From: Thermoplasmata archaeon
GTDB lineage: Archaea > Thermoplasmatota > Thermoplasmata > Lutacidiplasmatales > UBA184
Reading direction: 5' to 3'
Assembly (NCBI GenBank): GCA_021812305.1
Contig: JAKAOB010000006.1
Coordinates: 1-36,475 of the forward strand
DNA: 36,475 nt
Shown: one piece after another, positions 23,815 to 31,554 of the stretch
Layout of the letters: each line of letters begins with the position of its first letter
Position numbering within the stretch: position 1 is the stretch's first letter
Notes under the pieces: generated by a model
Seen by the model: only the letters and a program-made list of their open reading frames with translations
The model's database searches: none
Told to the model about the DNA's origin: nothing
Made by a program: the position numbers and the translations under genes

Positions 23815-25524
23815 CTAGCTCGACATGCCCGGCGCGCGCTTCATCGCCCGGATCTTGTAGTACTCCGGGTCGACGATCACCTCGCCGTTGACGCCCATCG
23901 TCTCGATGGTCTTGAGCATGGGTCCGGCGGAGCCCTTCGCCCGCTGCCAGTCGGGGATCGGGATCGAGAACTTCTTCTCGACCTCGGTCCGGTAGATCGG
24001 ACCGGAGTTGTACGAGCAGAACGGGATGATCCGCCCGTCGGGGACCGAGTAGTGGATATCGCAGCGCATCAGGCGCTGGATATCGTAGTCGTAGGCGTCC
24101 TGGAAGTGCATGTTCCCGATGTAGAGGGTCCGCCAGGTGAACTTGGCGAGGGCTTCCTTGTTCCCCTCGGTGAAGATCGCGGCGATGACCTTCACGACAT
24201 TGCGCTCGTTGAGCCCTTCGGGGGCCTTCGAGAAGTCGAAGTACTTCGCCACGTCGAGCAGGAGCCGGGCCCCCGCGACCTTCGAGCGGATCTTCGCGAA
24301 CCGCGCATCGCGGTAGCGCTCGATCATGCTCTCGACGTTCTCGAAGAAGCCGTCGACGTCCATGAAGCGCGGCAGCGGCGTGATCTTCTGCCCGTCCTGG
24401 GAGACGAAGGCGAAGGTGGCGCAGCCGCAGCCCGGGTGCGTCGTGAGGGTCATCTTCTCCTCGCCGTGGATGATCGACACGAGCTCCGAGATCGGGGCGA
24501 CCGACGGGACCGGGAAGAAGTCCGACTTCTCGAACGGTCCGTCCGTGCAGAGGATGCGGACGAGGTCGCTCTGGGTAAAGCGCATCTGGAAGCGGTCCCG
24601 GTCGGGGATCCGCGCCGTCAGCGCGACCGGCTGGAAGTTGACGCCGCGGACGACATCGATGTTGTCGATCGCGAACTTGACCGTCGGCCAGATCTCCTTC
24701 TCGTTGAACCCACCGACCAGGGTGGGGACGAGGACCACGCTGAGCGGTTTGTCCGGCTTGCCGGCGGCGAGCTCGGCCTGGGACGAGTGGGTCTCCCGCG
24801 CCGCCTGGATCGCCTTCTGCTTGACCTTGAGCAGCGGGACCCCGCGGACCTTGCGGTAGATCTCGTCGTCGAGCCCGTCGAACTGGAGGTAGAGCGTGTG
24901 GAGCCCGTTGTCGCGGCACGCCTGGGCGAAGCCGGGCTCGTTCGCGACCCGGATGCCGTTCGTGGCGACCTGGACCTGCTTGAACCCGAGGTCACGGGCC
25001 ATCGAGCAGGCGTCCAGGAACAGCGGCGAGAGCGTCGGCTCCCCACCGGAGAACTGCACCGCGACCGCACCGACCGGCTTCTGCTCGCGCAGGGTCTTGA
25101 GCATGAAGTGGATCTGCTCGCGGGTCGGCTCGTAGACGTAGCCGGCGGCGTTGGCGTTCGCGAAGCAGACCGGGCACTTCAGGTTGCACCGGTTCGTCAG
25201 GTCCATCAGGGCGAGACCCGTGTGCGACTTGTGGTGGCTGCACATCCCGCAGGTCGTCGGGCAGCCCTTGAACTTCTCGTAGTAGGGGTTCTCGTAGCCG
25301 ACCCCGTCGTGGGCGTAGACCTCCATCCGCAGGTAGAGGTCGACGTCGTTCGAGATGATGTCCCAGAAGTAGCCGTGCACCCGGCACGTCTTCTCCATGA
25401 TCACGCGGCCGTCCTTCTCTCGGACGACGGCGGGGATCACCTTGATGCATTCGGGACACACGGAGGCGGTCTTGCGCGGCAGGCCCCGCGGGGCCTGGAA
25501 CTCCTTCATCACCCTCGCCGGCAT
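23815..25524 (-). CDS. tes: Radical SAM enzyme, probable tetraether synthase (Tes/MJ0619-like)
   Basis: Tes joins isoprenoid chain ends of two archaeol lipids to form the membrane-spanning tetraethers (GDGT). The 569 residues have a rubredoxin-like N-terminal set C23/C26 with C47/H50, further cysteines C88, C92, C95 (GCPTTCGMC), and the radical SAM motif CxxxCxxC at C113, C117, C120 (RCNLKCPVC). SGGEP at about 159-163 binds SAM. C-terminal cysteines in HPGCGCATFAF and FCSYN may hold another cluster. The order and flanking segments match Tes as I recall it. ATG at 25524; a TATA box at about 25590-25597 gives a 45-base leader. Other radical SAM proteins of this broad class are possible but fit less well. 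Confidence 0.85.
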   Translation of the reverse strand: MPARVMKEFQAPRGLPRKTASVCPECIKVIPAVVREKDGRVIMEKTCRVHGYFWDIISNDVDLYLRMEVYAHDGVGYENPYYEKFKGCPTTCGMCSHHKSHTGLALMDLTNRCNLKCPVCFANANAAGYVYEPTREQIHFMLKTLREQKPVGAVAVQFSGGEPTLSPLFLDACSMARDLGFKQVQVATNGIRVANEPGFAQACRDNGLHTLYLQFDGLDDEIYRKVRGVPLLKVKQKAIQAARETHSSQAELAAGKPDKPLSVVLVPTLVGGFNEKEIWPTVKFAIDNIDVVRGVNFQPVALTARIPDRDRFQMRFTQSDLVRILCTDGPFEKSDFFPVPSVAPISELVSIIHGEEKMTLTTHPGCGCATFAFVSQDGQKITPLPRFMDVDGFFENVESMIERYRDARFAKIRSKVAGARLLLDVAKYFDFSKAPEGLNERNVVKVIAAIFTEGNKEALAKFTWRTLYIGNMHFQDAYDYDIQRLMRCDIHYSVPDGRIIPFCSYNSGPIYRTEVEKKFSIPIPDWQRAKGSAGPMLKTIETMGVNGEVIVDPEYYKIRAMKRAPGMSS

Positions 25525-25589
25525 CTCGTGTACCTCTATCCACGGCCCGCGTCCACCGCTGGGCCTTGAACCGTCCCACCCTCTCTCCC

Positions 25590-25608
25590 TTACATATACA
25601 ATCTGTAG
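25590..25608 (-). promoter_or_regulatory. tes promoter: TATA box with upstream CTACAGATT element
   Basis: Read on the minus strand, CTACAGATT (25600-25608) is followed directly by GTATATGTA (the TATA box). GTCGCCCC lies just upstream of the element. Both the element and GTCGCCCC recur in the divergent promoter at 25693-25712. Confidence 0.6.
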
Positions 25609-25692
25609 TCCACGGGGCGACAGATCGGGCCATCCATGACGGGGGTTCGCACGCCTTTTCGAGCGACAGGCACCGGCGCGGAGGCGCTTCCC

Positions 25693-25712
25693 GTCGCCCC
25701 TACAGATTAATT
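25693..25712 (+). promoter_or_regulatory. Promoter of the gene at 25745: CTACAGATT element and AATT box
   Basis: GTCGCCCC (25693-25700) abuts CTACAGATT (25700-25708), followed by AATT. It is an inverted copy of the tes promoter element about 100 bases away. Predicted transcription start is near 25735, ten bases before the ATG. Confidence 0.55.
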
Positions 25713-25744
25713 CCCGGAGAGATTCCCCGCACCGGAGCGCGGAC

Positions 25745-26365
25745 ATGTCCCCCCGGAGCCGGCGGCGGAGAGCCCCCCCTGCACGAACGAAGTCCACGGC
25801 ACGCCGCGCCCGCGGGTCCCCGCGGGCCCGCGCGGCCCGCAAGGGGTTCGTGGGTCGCGACGGCTCTCCGGTGCTGGATCGCTATCCCCCCCGCGACGCG
25901 GCGGGCGGCCCGCCGGGGCCGATCCGACCCCCTCCCCCTGCGCTAGCGACATCGTCGTCGTTCGCGTCGGCCCCGCCTCCTCCCGTCGGCACGAAGGCGG
26001 CCGACCGGGCCTCCCCCCTGCCCGCGGCGCAGGCGCCGGCGGCCACCCCCCCGGTCGGCGGGCTCCTGTCGCTCGATGCCCCGTTCGATATCGACGGCTT
26101 CTCCCAGCTGCTGGGCGAGCCGAACCTGAGGGTCACCGTGCCCCGAGAGGACCTGCCCGAGGTGCTGCGGCGGGTGACCGACTTCATGGGTTTCGGCATC
26201 TACGTCTACGCGATCCGCGTGGAGCCGGCGCCGGAGGAACGGCTCCGTCAGTTCGTCGTGACCCTGGAGCGGGTCGATTATTCGGCCGCCCGGGGCGCGT
26301 GGGCGCCGTTCGAGGAGAAGGGGCGCAGCGAGAGCCCGTTCGGGCCCGGCGACGTCCGCCCATGA
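25745..26365 (+). CDS. Hypothetical protein with disordered basic/proline-rich N-terminus and compact C-terminal domain
   Basis: A 206-residue protein of unknown function. Residues 1-40 are strongly basic (MSPRSRRRRAPPARTK and further Arg runs) and 45-110 are Pro/Ala-rich, both probably disordered. Residues about 112-195 form the only likely folded part: FDIDGFSQLLGEPNLRVTV, then EDLPEVLRRVTDFMGFGIYVYAIRV and RQFVVTLERVDY. No membrane segment is present. It is divergent from tes, with a shared promoter element, so joint regulation is plausible. A role in membrane lipid response cannot be claimed from this. Confidence 0.75.
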   Translation: MSPRSRRRRAPPARTKSTARRARGSPRARAARKGFVGRDGSPVLDRYPPRDAAGGPPGPIRPPPPALATSSSFASAPPPPVGTKAADRASPLPAAQAPAATPPVGGLLSLDAPFDIDGFSQLLGEPNLRVTVPREDLPEVLRRVTDFMGFGIYVYAIRVEPAPEERLRQFVVTLERVDYSAARGAWAPFEEKGRSESPFGPGDVRP

Positions 26366-26376
26366 CCGGCGCTGCC

Positions 26377-26386
26377 GCTATCTAGG
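26377..26386 (+). promoter_or_regulatory. Possible TATA box
   Basis: GCTATCTAGG, about 35 bases before the ATG at 26416. Moderate match only. Confidence 0.35.
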
Positions 26387-26415
26387 GGCCGTACTTCGGG
26401 CGGTGAGGTCGGAGG

Positions 26416-26628
26416 ATGTCGACGGATTCCGGTCACGCGACCCTCGAGGCCGAGGTGCGGACCCTGCGTCGTGAGGTCGCCGAGCTCCGGGCCGAGCAGC
26501 GCGAGCTGGCCCGTTCGATCGAGGAGCTCACGCGGACGTTCCGGGCCCTGGCGACCCATCTCGGGATCGCCGCCGAGCCGTACCGCCGCTCGGAGGACCC
26601 GGGCCGGCAGCCGCCGGGATTCGCCTGA
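26416..26628 (+). CDS. Short coiled-coil protein
   Basis: A 70-residue protein. Residues about 8-47 form a continuous charged coiled coil, with LEAEVRTLRREVAELRAEQ and LARSIEELTRTFRALA in heptads with Leu, Val or Ala at a and d positions. The tail is Pro/Gly-rich. There is no other motif. ATG at 26416 follows a possible TATA box. The M61 peptidase gene begins 54 bases later with no clear promoter of its own, so they could be one transcript. It could be an oligomerisation or adaptor peptide; this is inference. Confidence 0.65.
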   Translation: MSTDSGHATLEAEVRTLRREVAELRAEQRELARSIEELTRTFRALATHLGIAAEPYRRSEDPGRQPPGFA

Positions 26629-26682
26629 GCGACGTGGGGCCGTAACGCGGGGGACCCCTCGGAAGACCACGGAGCGCGTACC

Positions 26683-28464
26683 ATGGCGATCCTCTACCGG
26701 GTAGGATTCGAGCGTGCGTCGGACCCACGGCTCGATGTCACCGGCGAGTTCGGGGCCGTTGCGGGCCCCAGCGTGGACCTCGTCCTCCCGTCCTGGGTCC
26801 CCGGTTCGTACCACATCCTCGACTATGCGAAGAACCTGCTCGCCCTGCGGGCGACGGATGCGCCGGGAGGCGCTCCGCTCCCGGTCGAGCGGGTCGCGAA
26901 GGACCGGTGGAGGATCACGACCGGTTCGTCTCCGACGCTCGCCGTGCGCTATACGGTCTACGCCCACGGGCTCATCACGGAGGGCGTCGACCTCTCCCCG
27001 GAGCACCTCTTCCTCAACCCCGCGCTTTCGCTGCCGTACGTCGACGGGCGCGTCCAGGAGCCGTACGAGGTCGAGCTCCATCTTCCCGCCGGATGGAAGG
27101 CGTATGCCGAGCTGCCCGAGGTCCAGCGCGCCCCGCCCCGGTTCCGGGCCAAGGACTACGATGAGCTCGTCGACTCGCCGATCGACTGCGGCACGCCCGT
27201 CGAGCTCGGCTTCCACGCGGCCGGCGTCCCCCACCGCGTTCTCCTCTGCGGCAGCGGCGGCAACTACGAGGCGCACCGGCTCGAGACCGACCTCGCCCGT
27301 ATCGTCGAGGCGACCGCGCGGCTGTTCGGTGAGATCCCGCTCGACCGTTACACGTTCTTCTACCACCTGACGGACGAGCCGGACGGCGGGCTCGAGCATG
27401 CCCGCTCCAACTCCTCCGTCCTCCACCGCTTGACGTTCCGCCCCGAGAGCTCGTACCAGCGCTTCCTCGACATCTCCAGCCACGAGTACTTCCACCTCTT
27501 CAACGTCAAGCGGATCCTCCCCGCCCGTCTCCTGCCGTTCGACTACACCCGCGAGGTCTACACCCGCCTTCTCTGGGAGATGGAAGGGACGACGGACTAC
27601 TACGGTCTCCTGCTCCTGCGGCGGGCCGGGCTCCTGACCCCCGCGCGGTACCTGGAGGAACTGGCGAAGCTCGGCCGTACCTACCTCAACACCCCCGGCC
27701 GACGGGCCCGCTCGCTCGAGGAGGCCTCGTTCCTCGCGTGGATCGACCTGTACCAGCCGCACGAGGACCTCTCCAACCGCACCGTCTCGTACTACCTCAA
27801 GGGCCACCTCGTCTCCTGGGCCCTGGACATGGAGATCCGCCACCGGAGCGAGAACCGCACCTCGTTGGACGATGTGATGCGGATGCTCTGGAGGGAGTAC
27901 GGCCGACCCCGGCGCGGCCTCCGGGAGGGGGAGGTCGCGGAGGTCGCGGGGCGGGCGACCGGGGTCGACCTGACCGATCTCTTCGCCCGGTACGTGGCCG
28001 GCGTGGACGAGCTCGACCTCGCGGCCGGTGCCCGCCGCGCGGGGCTCGAGTTCGCCGCGAAGCGGCGGACCCCCGAGCCCGGCGAGGACGCCGAGGCGGG
28101 GGACCTCGGGATCGACTACGACCCTGCCCGGGGCCCGGTCCGCATCACCCGGGTCCTCGACGGCGGGCCGGGGCGCCGGGCGGGATTGCTGCCGGGGGAC
28201 GAGATCGTGGCGATCGACCGCGTCCGGGTCCCGCCCGCCGACTTCCCGAAGGCCCTCGCCCGCGCGCCCGCCGGGACCAACCTGACGCTCTCCCTGTTCC
28301 GACGGGGCTTTCTCATGGACGTGGAGGTCGAGACCGGCCCCGCGCTCGCCGAGAAGTTCGCCTTCACCCCCGTCGCCGCCCCGACCGATCTCGAGAAGGC
28401 GATCTTCGTCGGGTGGCTCGAGACCCCGTGGGAAGCTCGCAAACCGACCGGCGCGACGGACTAG
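26683..28464 (+). CDS. M61-family aminopeptidase with PDZ domain
   Basis: Zinc metallopeptidase of the glycyl-aminopeptidase family (COG3975). The 593 residues start with the M61 beta-rich N-domain (VLPSWVPGSYHILDYAKN is typical). The zinc motif HEYFH is at 267-271 in SSHEYFHLFNVKRI, with a probable third ligand E301 in WEMEGTTDYYG. A PDZ domain lies at about 470-560, with GLLPGDEIVAIDRVRVPPADF. No signal peptide is present, suggesting a cytoplasmic role in peptide breakdown. The stop overlaps the convergent fusion gene by four bases. ATG at 26683. Confidence 0.93.
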   Translation: MAILYRVGFERASDPRLDVTGEFGAVAGPSVDLVLPSWVPGSYHILDYAKNLLALRATDAPGGAPLPVERVAKDRWRITTGSSPTLAVRYTVYAHGLITEGVDLSPEHLFLNPALSLPYVDGRVQEPYEVELHLPAGWKAYAELPEVQRAPPRFRAKDYDELVDSPIDCGTPVELGFHAAGVPHRVLLCGSGGNYEAHRLETDLARIVEATARLFGEIPLDRYTFFYHLTDEPDGGLEHARSNSSVLHRLTFRPESSYQRFLDISSHEYFHLFNVKRILPARLLPFDYTREVYTRLLWEMEGTTDYYGLLLLRRAGLLTPARYLEELAKLGRTYLNTPGRRARSLEEASFLAWIDLYQPHEDLSNRTVSYYLKGHLVSWALDMEIRHRSENRTSLDDVMRMLWREYGRPRRGLREGEVAEVAGRATGVDLTDLFARYVAGVDELDLAAGARRAGLEFAAKRRTPEPGEDAEAGDLGIDYDPARGPVRITRVLDGGPGRRAGLLPGDEIVAIDRVRVPPADFPKALARAPAGTNLTLSLFRRGFLMDVEVETGPALAEKFAFTPVAAPTDLEKAIFVGWLETPWEARKPTGATD

Positions 28465-29744
28465 GGCGTGGGGGCCGGCCCCCCGGGCAGCGCCTTTCGG
28501 CCGTAGCGCCACTCGCCGTCCATCGGGTAGAGCCGGCGCAATCCGGTCCGGACCGTGTCGCCGATGCGCAGCCGGCCGGCGGGGAGGTCGGCGACCTGGA
28601 GCGTGAGCCGCGCGCCGGGGGCGAAGGCGACGAGCGCCACATCGTAGGCCCCGACGGACGCGACGAGGGCATCGAACTCCGTCGGCTGCGCCCCGGGCGC
28701 GACGGTGGTGACCGCCTCCACGAGCCCCGCCTCCGGCAGGCGTTCTCGGGTCAGCGCGTCGGAGCGGCCGCAGGCGCGACAGGACGCGCGCGGCGGGAAC
28801 GTCAGGTTCCCGCACGCCCCGCACCGGTCGGCGGCGAGCCGCCAACGGGCGCCGAGGTTCTCCAGGTACCGCGGGCGAGGGACGTAGGCCCCCTCGGAGA
28901 GCGCGCGCCGAAGGTCCGGTTCCTCCGCGGGCGCGAGGGCGCCGCGGCGCGGCAGCGGGGCCGTCTCGTCCCAGCGGCCCGTCCATTTCACCGGGGCCGT
29001 GCTCTCGAAGCCGGCGAAGACCGTCGCGTCCGGCGCGATGCGCGCCAGCGCGACGGACGCCGGCGCGGCCGCGGGGGCCGCCAGATCGTGCAGGGAACGG
29101 GCCTCCGCGATCATCGGACCGGGCGCGAGCGGGCCGATGGCATCGGGACCCGTCTCCACCGCCGCGTGCGGCCATCGCTTTCCGATCGCAACGAGGAGGG
29201 CCGGCGGGGGCGTTCGTGCGCGGACCAGGAGCCGGACGGGCCCGCCTTCGGCGATCCCGCTGCCCTTCTCCAGCGCATCGGTCCACGCGCTCGCATCGGG
29301 AAGGTCGCCCCGGGGATGCCGTCGGCCGCCGTGGGCCCGCGGCCGTAGCCCGTGGCCCTCCTCCAAGAGGAACGCCGCGGCGGCGGCGCCGTAGGTCCGC
29401 GTCCCCCCCGTGGGGGCCGACCCTTCCGGAACGACGAGGATCGAGGCGCCGGGGCCCGGGGCGTTGGCCGCCGCGTCGAGGGCCTGGAAGAGCGAACCCG
29501 GCTCGCCGACGTGCCTGCGCAGGGTGAGGTGGCCGAGATCCAGCGCCTCGGCGAGCGCCCAGTCGGAGCCCGGGAGCGACGGGCCGACCCAGTCAAGCCG
29601 GTCGACCGGACCGGATCGGTGCGGGAGGAGCTCCGTCGCCGCGACCGCGAGCGTGAGGGCGTCCTCGTCCGGCCCCTCGGCGGGCCGACCCTCGAACTCC
29701 CACGACGGGCGGTAGAGCGCCGCGGCGACGATCGCGCGCGTCAC
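28461..29744 (-). CDS. Fusion of a degenerate HMG-CoA-synthase-like domain and a DUF35 zinc-ribbon/OB domain
   Basis: A 427-residue protein. Residues 1 to about 290 resemble archaeal HMG-CoA synthase or thiolase folds: GPDEDALTLAVAA (24-36) and TYGAAAAAFLLEEG (117-130) match. Where the catalytic Cys belongs, the sequence reads RHVGEPGSLFQ (78-88) with no Cys, and no catalytic His is seen near the end. Residues 300-427 form a DUF35 unit with a zinc ribbon C308/C311/C322/C325 and an OB-fold. In archaea a DUF35 protein bridges thiolase and HMG-CoA synthase to channel acetoacetyl-CoA in the mevalonate pathway. The start is GTG at 29744, overlapping the thiolase stop by four bases. A scaffold rather than enzymatic role for the N-part is inferred. 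Confidence 0.8.
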   Translation of the reverse strand: MTRAIVAAALYRPSWEFEGRPAEGPDEDALTLAVAATELLPHRSGPVDRLDWVGPSLPGSDWALAEALDLGHLTLRRHVGEPGSLFQALDAAANAPGPGASILVVPEGSAPTGGTRTYGAAAAAFLLEEGHGLRPRAHGGRRHPRGDLPDASAWTDALEKGSGIAEGGPVRLLVRARTPPPALLVAIGKRWPHAAVETGPDAIGPLAPGPMIAEARSLHDLAAPAAAPASVALARIAPDATVFAGFESTAPVKWTGRWDETAPLPRRGALAPAEEPDLRRALSEGAYVPRPRYLENLGARWRLAADRCGACGNLTFPPRASCRACGRSDALTRERLPEAGLVEAVTTVAPGAQPTEFDALVASVGAYDVALVAFAPGARLTLQVADLPAGRLRIGDTVRTGLRRLYPMDGEWRYGRKALPGGPAPTP

Positions 29745-30913
29745 GGTCCCCCCACGTCGAACAGCGTCACCGTGGCGCTGGCCCCCGAGCCGCCGACGTT
29801 GTGGGCGAGCGCCCGCTCCGCGCCCGCGACCTGACGTCGCCCCGCGCTGCCGCGCAGTTGCTGGAAGATCTCGTACGCCTGGCTGGCTCCGGTCGCGCCG
29901 ATGGGGTGGCCCTTCGCCTTGAGGCCGCCGTCGGGGTTCACCGGGAGCCGTCCCCCGAGACGGGTCGCGCCGGACAGCGTCAGTTCCGCGGCCTGGCCCG
30001 GCGGGGCAAGCCCCAGGTCCTCGAGCGCGACGAGCTCGGCGATCGTGAAACAGTCGTGCACCTCGGCGAAGGAGACCCGGTCCGGTCCCCAGCCCGCCCG
30101 ACGCGACGCCTCCGACGCCGCCCGCCGGGTCGCCGCGAGGCTCGTCAGGCTCGACCGTTCCTGGAGGGCCAGATAGTCGGAGCCGGCGCCCGTCCCGGCG
30201 ATGCGGACGGGCGTGTCGGTGAGGGTGCGGGCGATCTCCTCCCCCGCCAGGAGCACCGCGGCCGCGCCGTCGCTCACCGGGCAGCAGTCGAGGAGGCCCA
30301 AGGGGGCGGCGACGCGGGGGGCGGCGAGGACGTCCGCGCGCGTGATCGCCTTGTGGAACTGGGCGTTCGGATTGGACCGCGCGTGATCGTGGTTCTTCAC
30401 CGCGACCTCCGCGAGCGCCTCGGCGGGCGTCCCGTGCTCGGCCATGTGCCGGGCGGCGATCAGGGCGTAGACCCCGGCGAAGGTGAGGCCCGCGAGCCGC
30501 TCCCACTCCGTGTCGCCCGAGACCCCGAGCCAGTAGCGCCGTCGTGCCGAGCCCACGTCCGTCATCTTCTCGAGCCCCGCGACGAGGACGAGGTCCGCGG
30601 CCCCGCTCTCGATTGCCCGGGCCCCGGAGCGCAGGGCGAAGCCGGCCGAGGCGCAGGCGTTCTCGACGTGGGTCACCGGCGCCCCGACGACCCGGGCCTC
30701 CTCGGCGAGGATCGCCGAGGCGTTGCCGAGCTGCCAGCCGGAGAACCCGAGGCTGCCGAGGTACGCCTCGTCCACGCGGGACCGTTCGAGACCCCGGTCG
30801 ACGCTCGCGAACGCGGCGTCGCACGCGGCGCGGAGGAGCTCGCGCGGACCTTCGGGGAGGACGCCGAAGCGGGTGTGCCCCGCCCCGACCATCGCTGCCC
30901 TCCGACCGGCCAC
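29741..30913 (-). CDS. Acetyl-CoA acetyltransferase (archaeal thiolase, SCP2-type)
   Basis: Condenses two acetyl-CoA to acetoacetyl-CoA, the first step of the mevalonate route to archaeal lipids. The 390 residues contain the nucleophile C87 in VENACASAG, a HDCFT motif, GHPIGATGASQ and the final HNVGGSGA. The start is GTG at 30913; an ATG at 30892 with a good GGAGGG six bases before it is an alternative, but it would cut into the first strand. It is translationally coupled to the HMGS-like/DUF35 fusion gene and divergent from ubiX. A catabolic beta-ketothiolase is possible, but the DUF35 partner favours biosynthesis. Confidence 0.93.
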   Translation of the reverse strand: MAGRRAAMVGAGHTRFGVLPEGPRELLRAACDAAFASVDRGLERSRVDEAYLGSLGFSGWQLGNASAILAEEARVVGAPVTHVENACASAGFALRSGARAIESGAADLVLVAGLEKMTDVGSARRRYWLGVSGDTEWERLAGLTFAGVYALIAARHMAEHGTPAEALAEVAVKNHDHARSNPNAQFHKAITRADVLAAPRVAAPLGLLDCCPVSDGAAAVLLAGEEIARTLTDTPVRIAGTGAGSDYLALQERSSLTSLAATRRAASEASRRAGWGPDRVSFAEVHDCFTIAELVALEDLGLAPPGQAAELTLSGATRLGGRLPVNPDGGLKAKGHPIGATGASQAYEIFQQLRGSAGRRQVAGAERALAHNVGGSGASATVTLFDVGGP

Positions 30914-30930
30914 CCCTCCCCCCGAACGCT

Positions 30931-30962
30931 CTTATCACGCCAGCCGTTGGAACCCATAAAGG
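30931..30962. promoter_or_regulatory. Divergent promoter region of the thiolase and ubiX genes
   Basis: Two AT-rich boxes, CTTATCAC (30931-30938) and CCATAAAG (30954-30961), lie in the 63 bases between the genes. The first could serve ubiX, with transcription from about 30960, and the second could serve the thiolase gene on the minus strand, with transcription from about 30931. The promoters would then overlap. The reverse assignment is less consistent with the start codons. Confidence 0.4.
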
Positions 30963-30976
30963 GGAAGGGAGCGAAA

Positions 30977-31552
30977 CTGTCCGACGAGCCGCCGATCGTG
31001 GTGGGGGTGACGGGGGCCAGCGGCGCCCCGATCGCCGTCCGCCTTCTCAAAGCCCTCCACGAGGCCGGCCGGCCGGTCGCGCTCGTCGTATCCGACGGCG
31101 CGGTCCCGGTCCTCTTCGAAGAGTGCGGGATGCGGCCCGCGGAGCTCGCAGCGTTCGCCGGCCAGGTCTACTCGGATCACGACCTCGCGGCCCCGATCGC
31201 GAGCGGGTCGAACCCCACCCGCGCCATGGTGATCGTCCCCTGCTCGGGCAACACGGTGGCGAAGGTCGCGTTGGGCCTCGGCGACACCCTGCTCACGCGG
31301 TGCGCCCAGGTCCACCTCAAGGAGCGGCGGCCGCTCGTCGTCGTGCCGCGCGAGACCCCGATGTCGACGACCCTCCTGCGCCACCTCGTGAGCCTGAGCC
31401 AGGACGGGGCCCTCGTCCTTCCCGTCGCCCCGCCGTACTACCTCCACCCGCGGAGCGTCGACGACCTCACGGACTACATCGCGGGCAAGGTGCTCGACCA
31501 CCTGAAGGTCCCCCACCAGCTCTACCGCGGGTGGCGACCGGCCGGGGGCTGA
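30977..31552 (+). CDS. ubiX: Flavin prenyltransferase UbiX; probable CTG or GTG start
   Basis: Joins a dimethylallyl group to FMN, making prenylated FMN for UbiD-type decarboxylases. Family segments are VVGVTGASGAPIAVRLL, PCSGNTVAKVALGLGDTLLTR and PLVVVPRETPMSTT. About 191 residues result if translation begins at the in-frame CTG (30977), giving a product starting MSDEPPIVVGVTG. GTG at 30998 or 31001 would remove most of the first strand. No ATG is available. No ubiD lies nearby. The following gene starts two bases after the stop. Prenyl-FMN in archaea is used in the alternative mevalonate pathway by the UbiD-like phosphomevalonate decarboxylase, which would fit the adjacent thiolase; this is inference. 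Confidence 0.88.
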   Translation: MSDEPPIVVGVTGASGAPIAVRLLKALHEAGRPVALVVSDGAVPVLFEECGMRPAELAAFAGQVYSDHDLAAPIASGSNPTRAMVIVPCSGNTVAKVALGLGDTLLTRCAQVHLKERRPLVVVPRETPMSTTLLRHLVSLSQDGALVLPVAPPYYLHPRSVDDLTDYIAGKVLDHLKVPHQLYRGWRPAGG

Positions 31553-31554
31553 CG

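Noticed and set aside
23233-25569. A 778-codon plus-strand open frame
   Set aside because: It is antisense to the tes-like gene, which has clear radical SAM motifs; this frame has none.
25609-25692. Possible RNA gene between the divergent tes and hypothetical promoters
   Set aside because: About 85 bases with no stable tRNA-like fold, no terminator and no box motifs that I can identify; it reads as spacer.
26278-29286. A 1002-codon open frame on the minus strand
   Set aside because: It is antisense to the M61 peptidase for most of its length, has Arg/Pro/Gly-rich low-complexity translation, and arises from the lack of AT-rich stop codons in GC-rich DNA.
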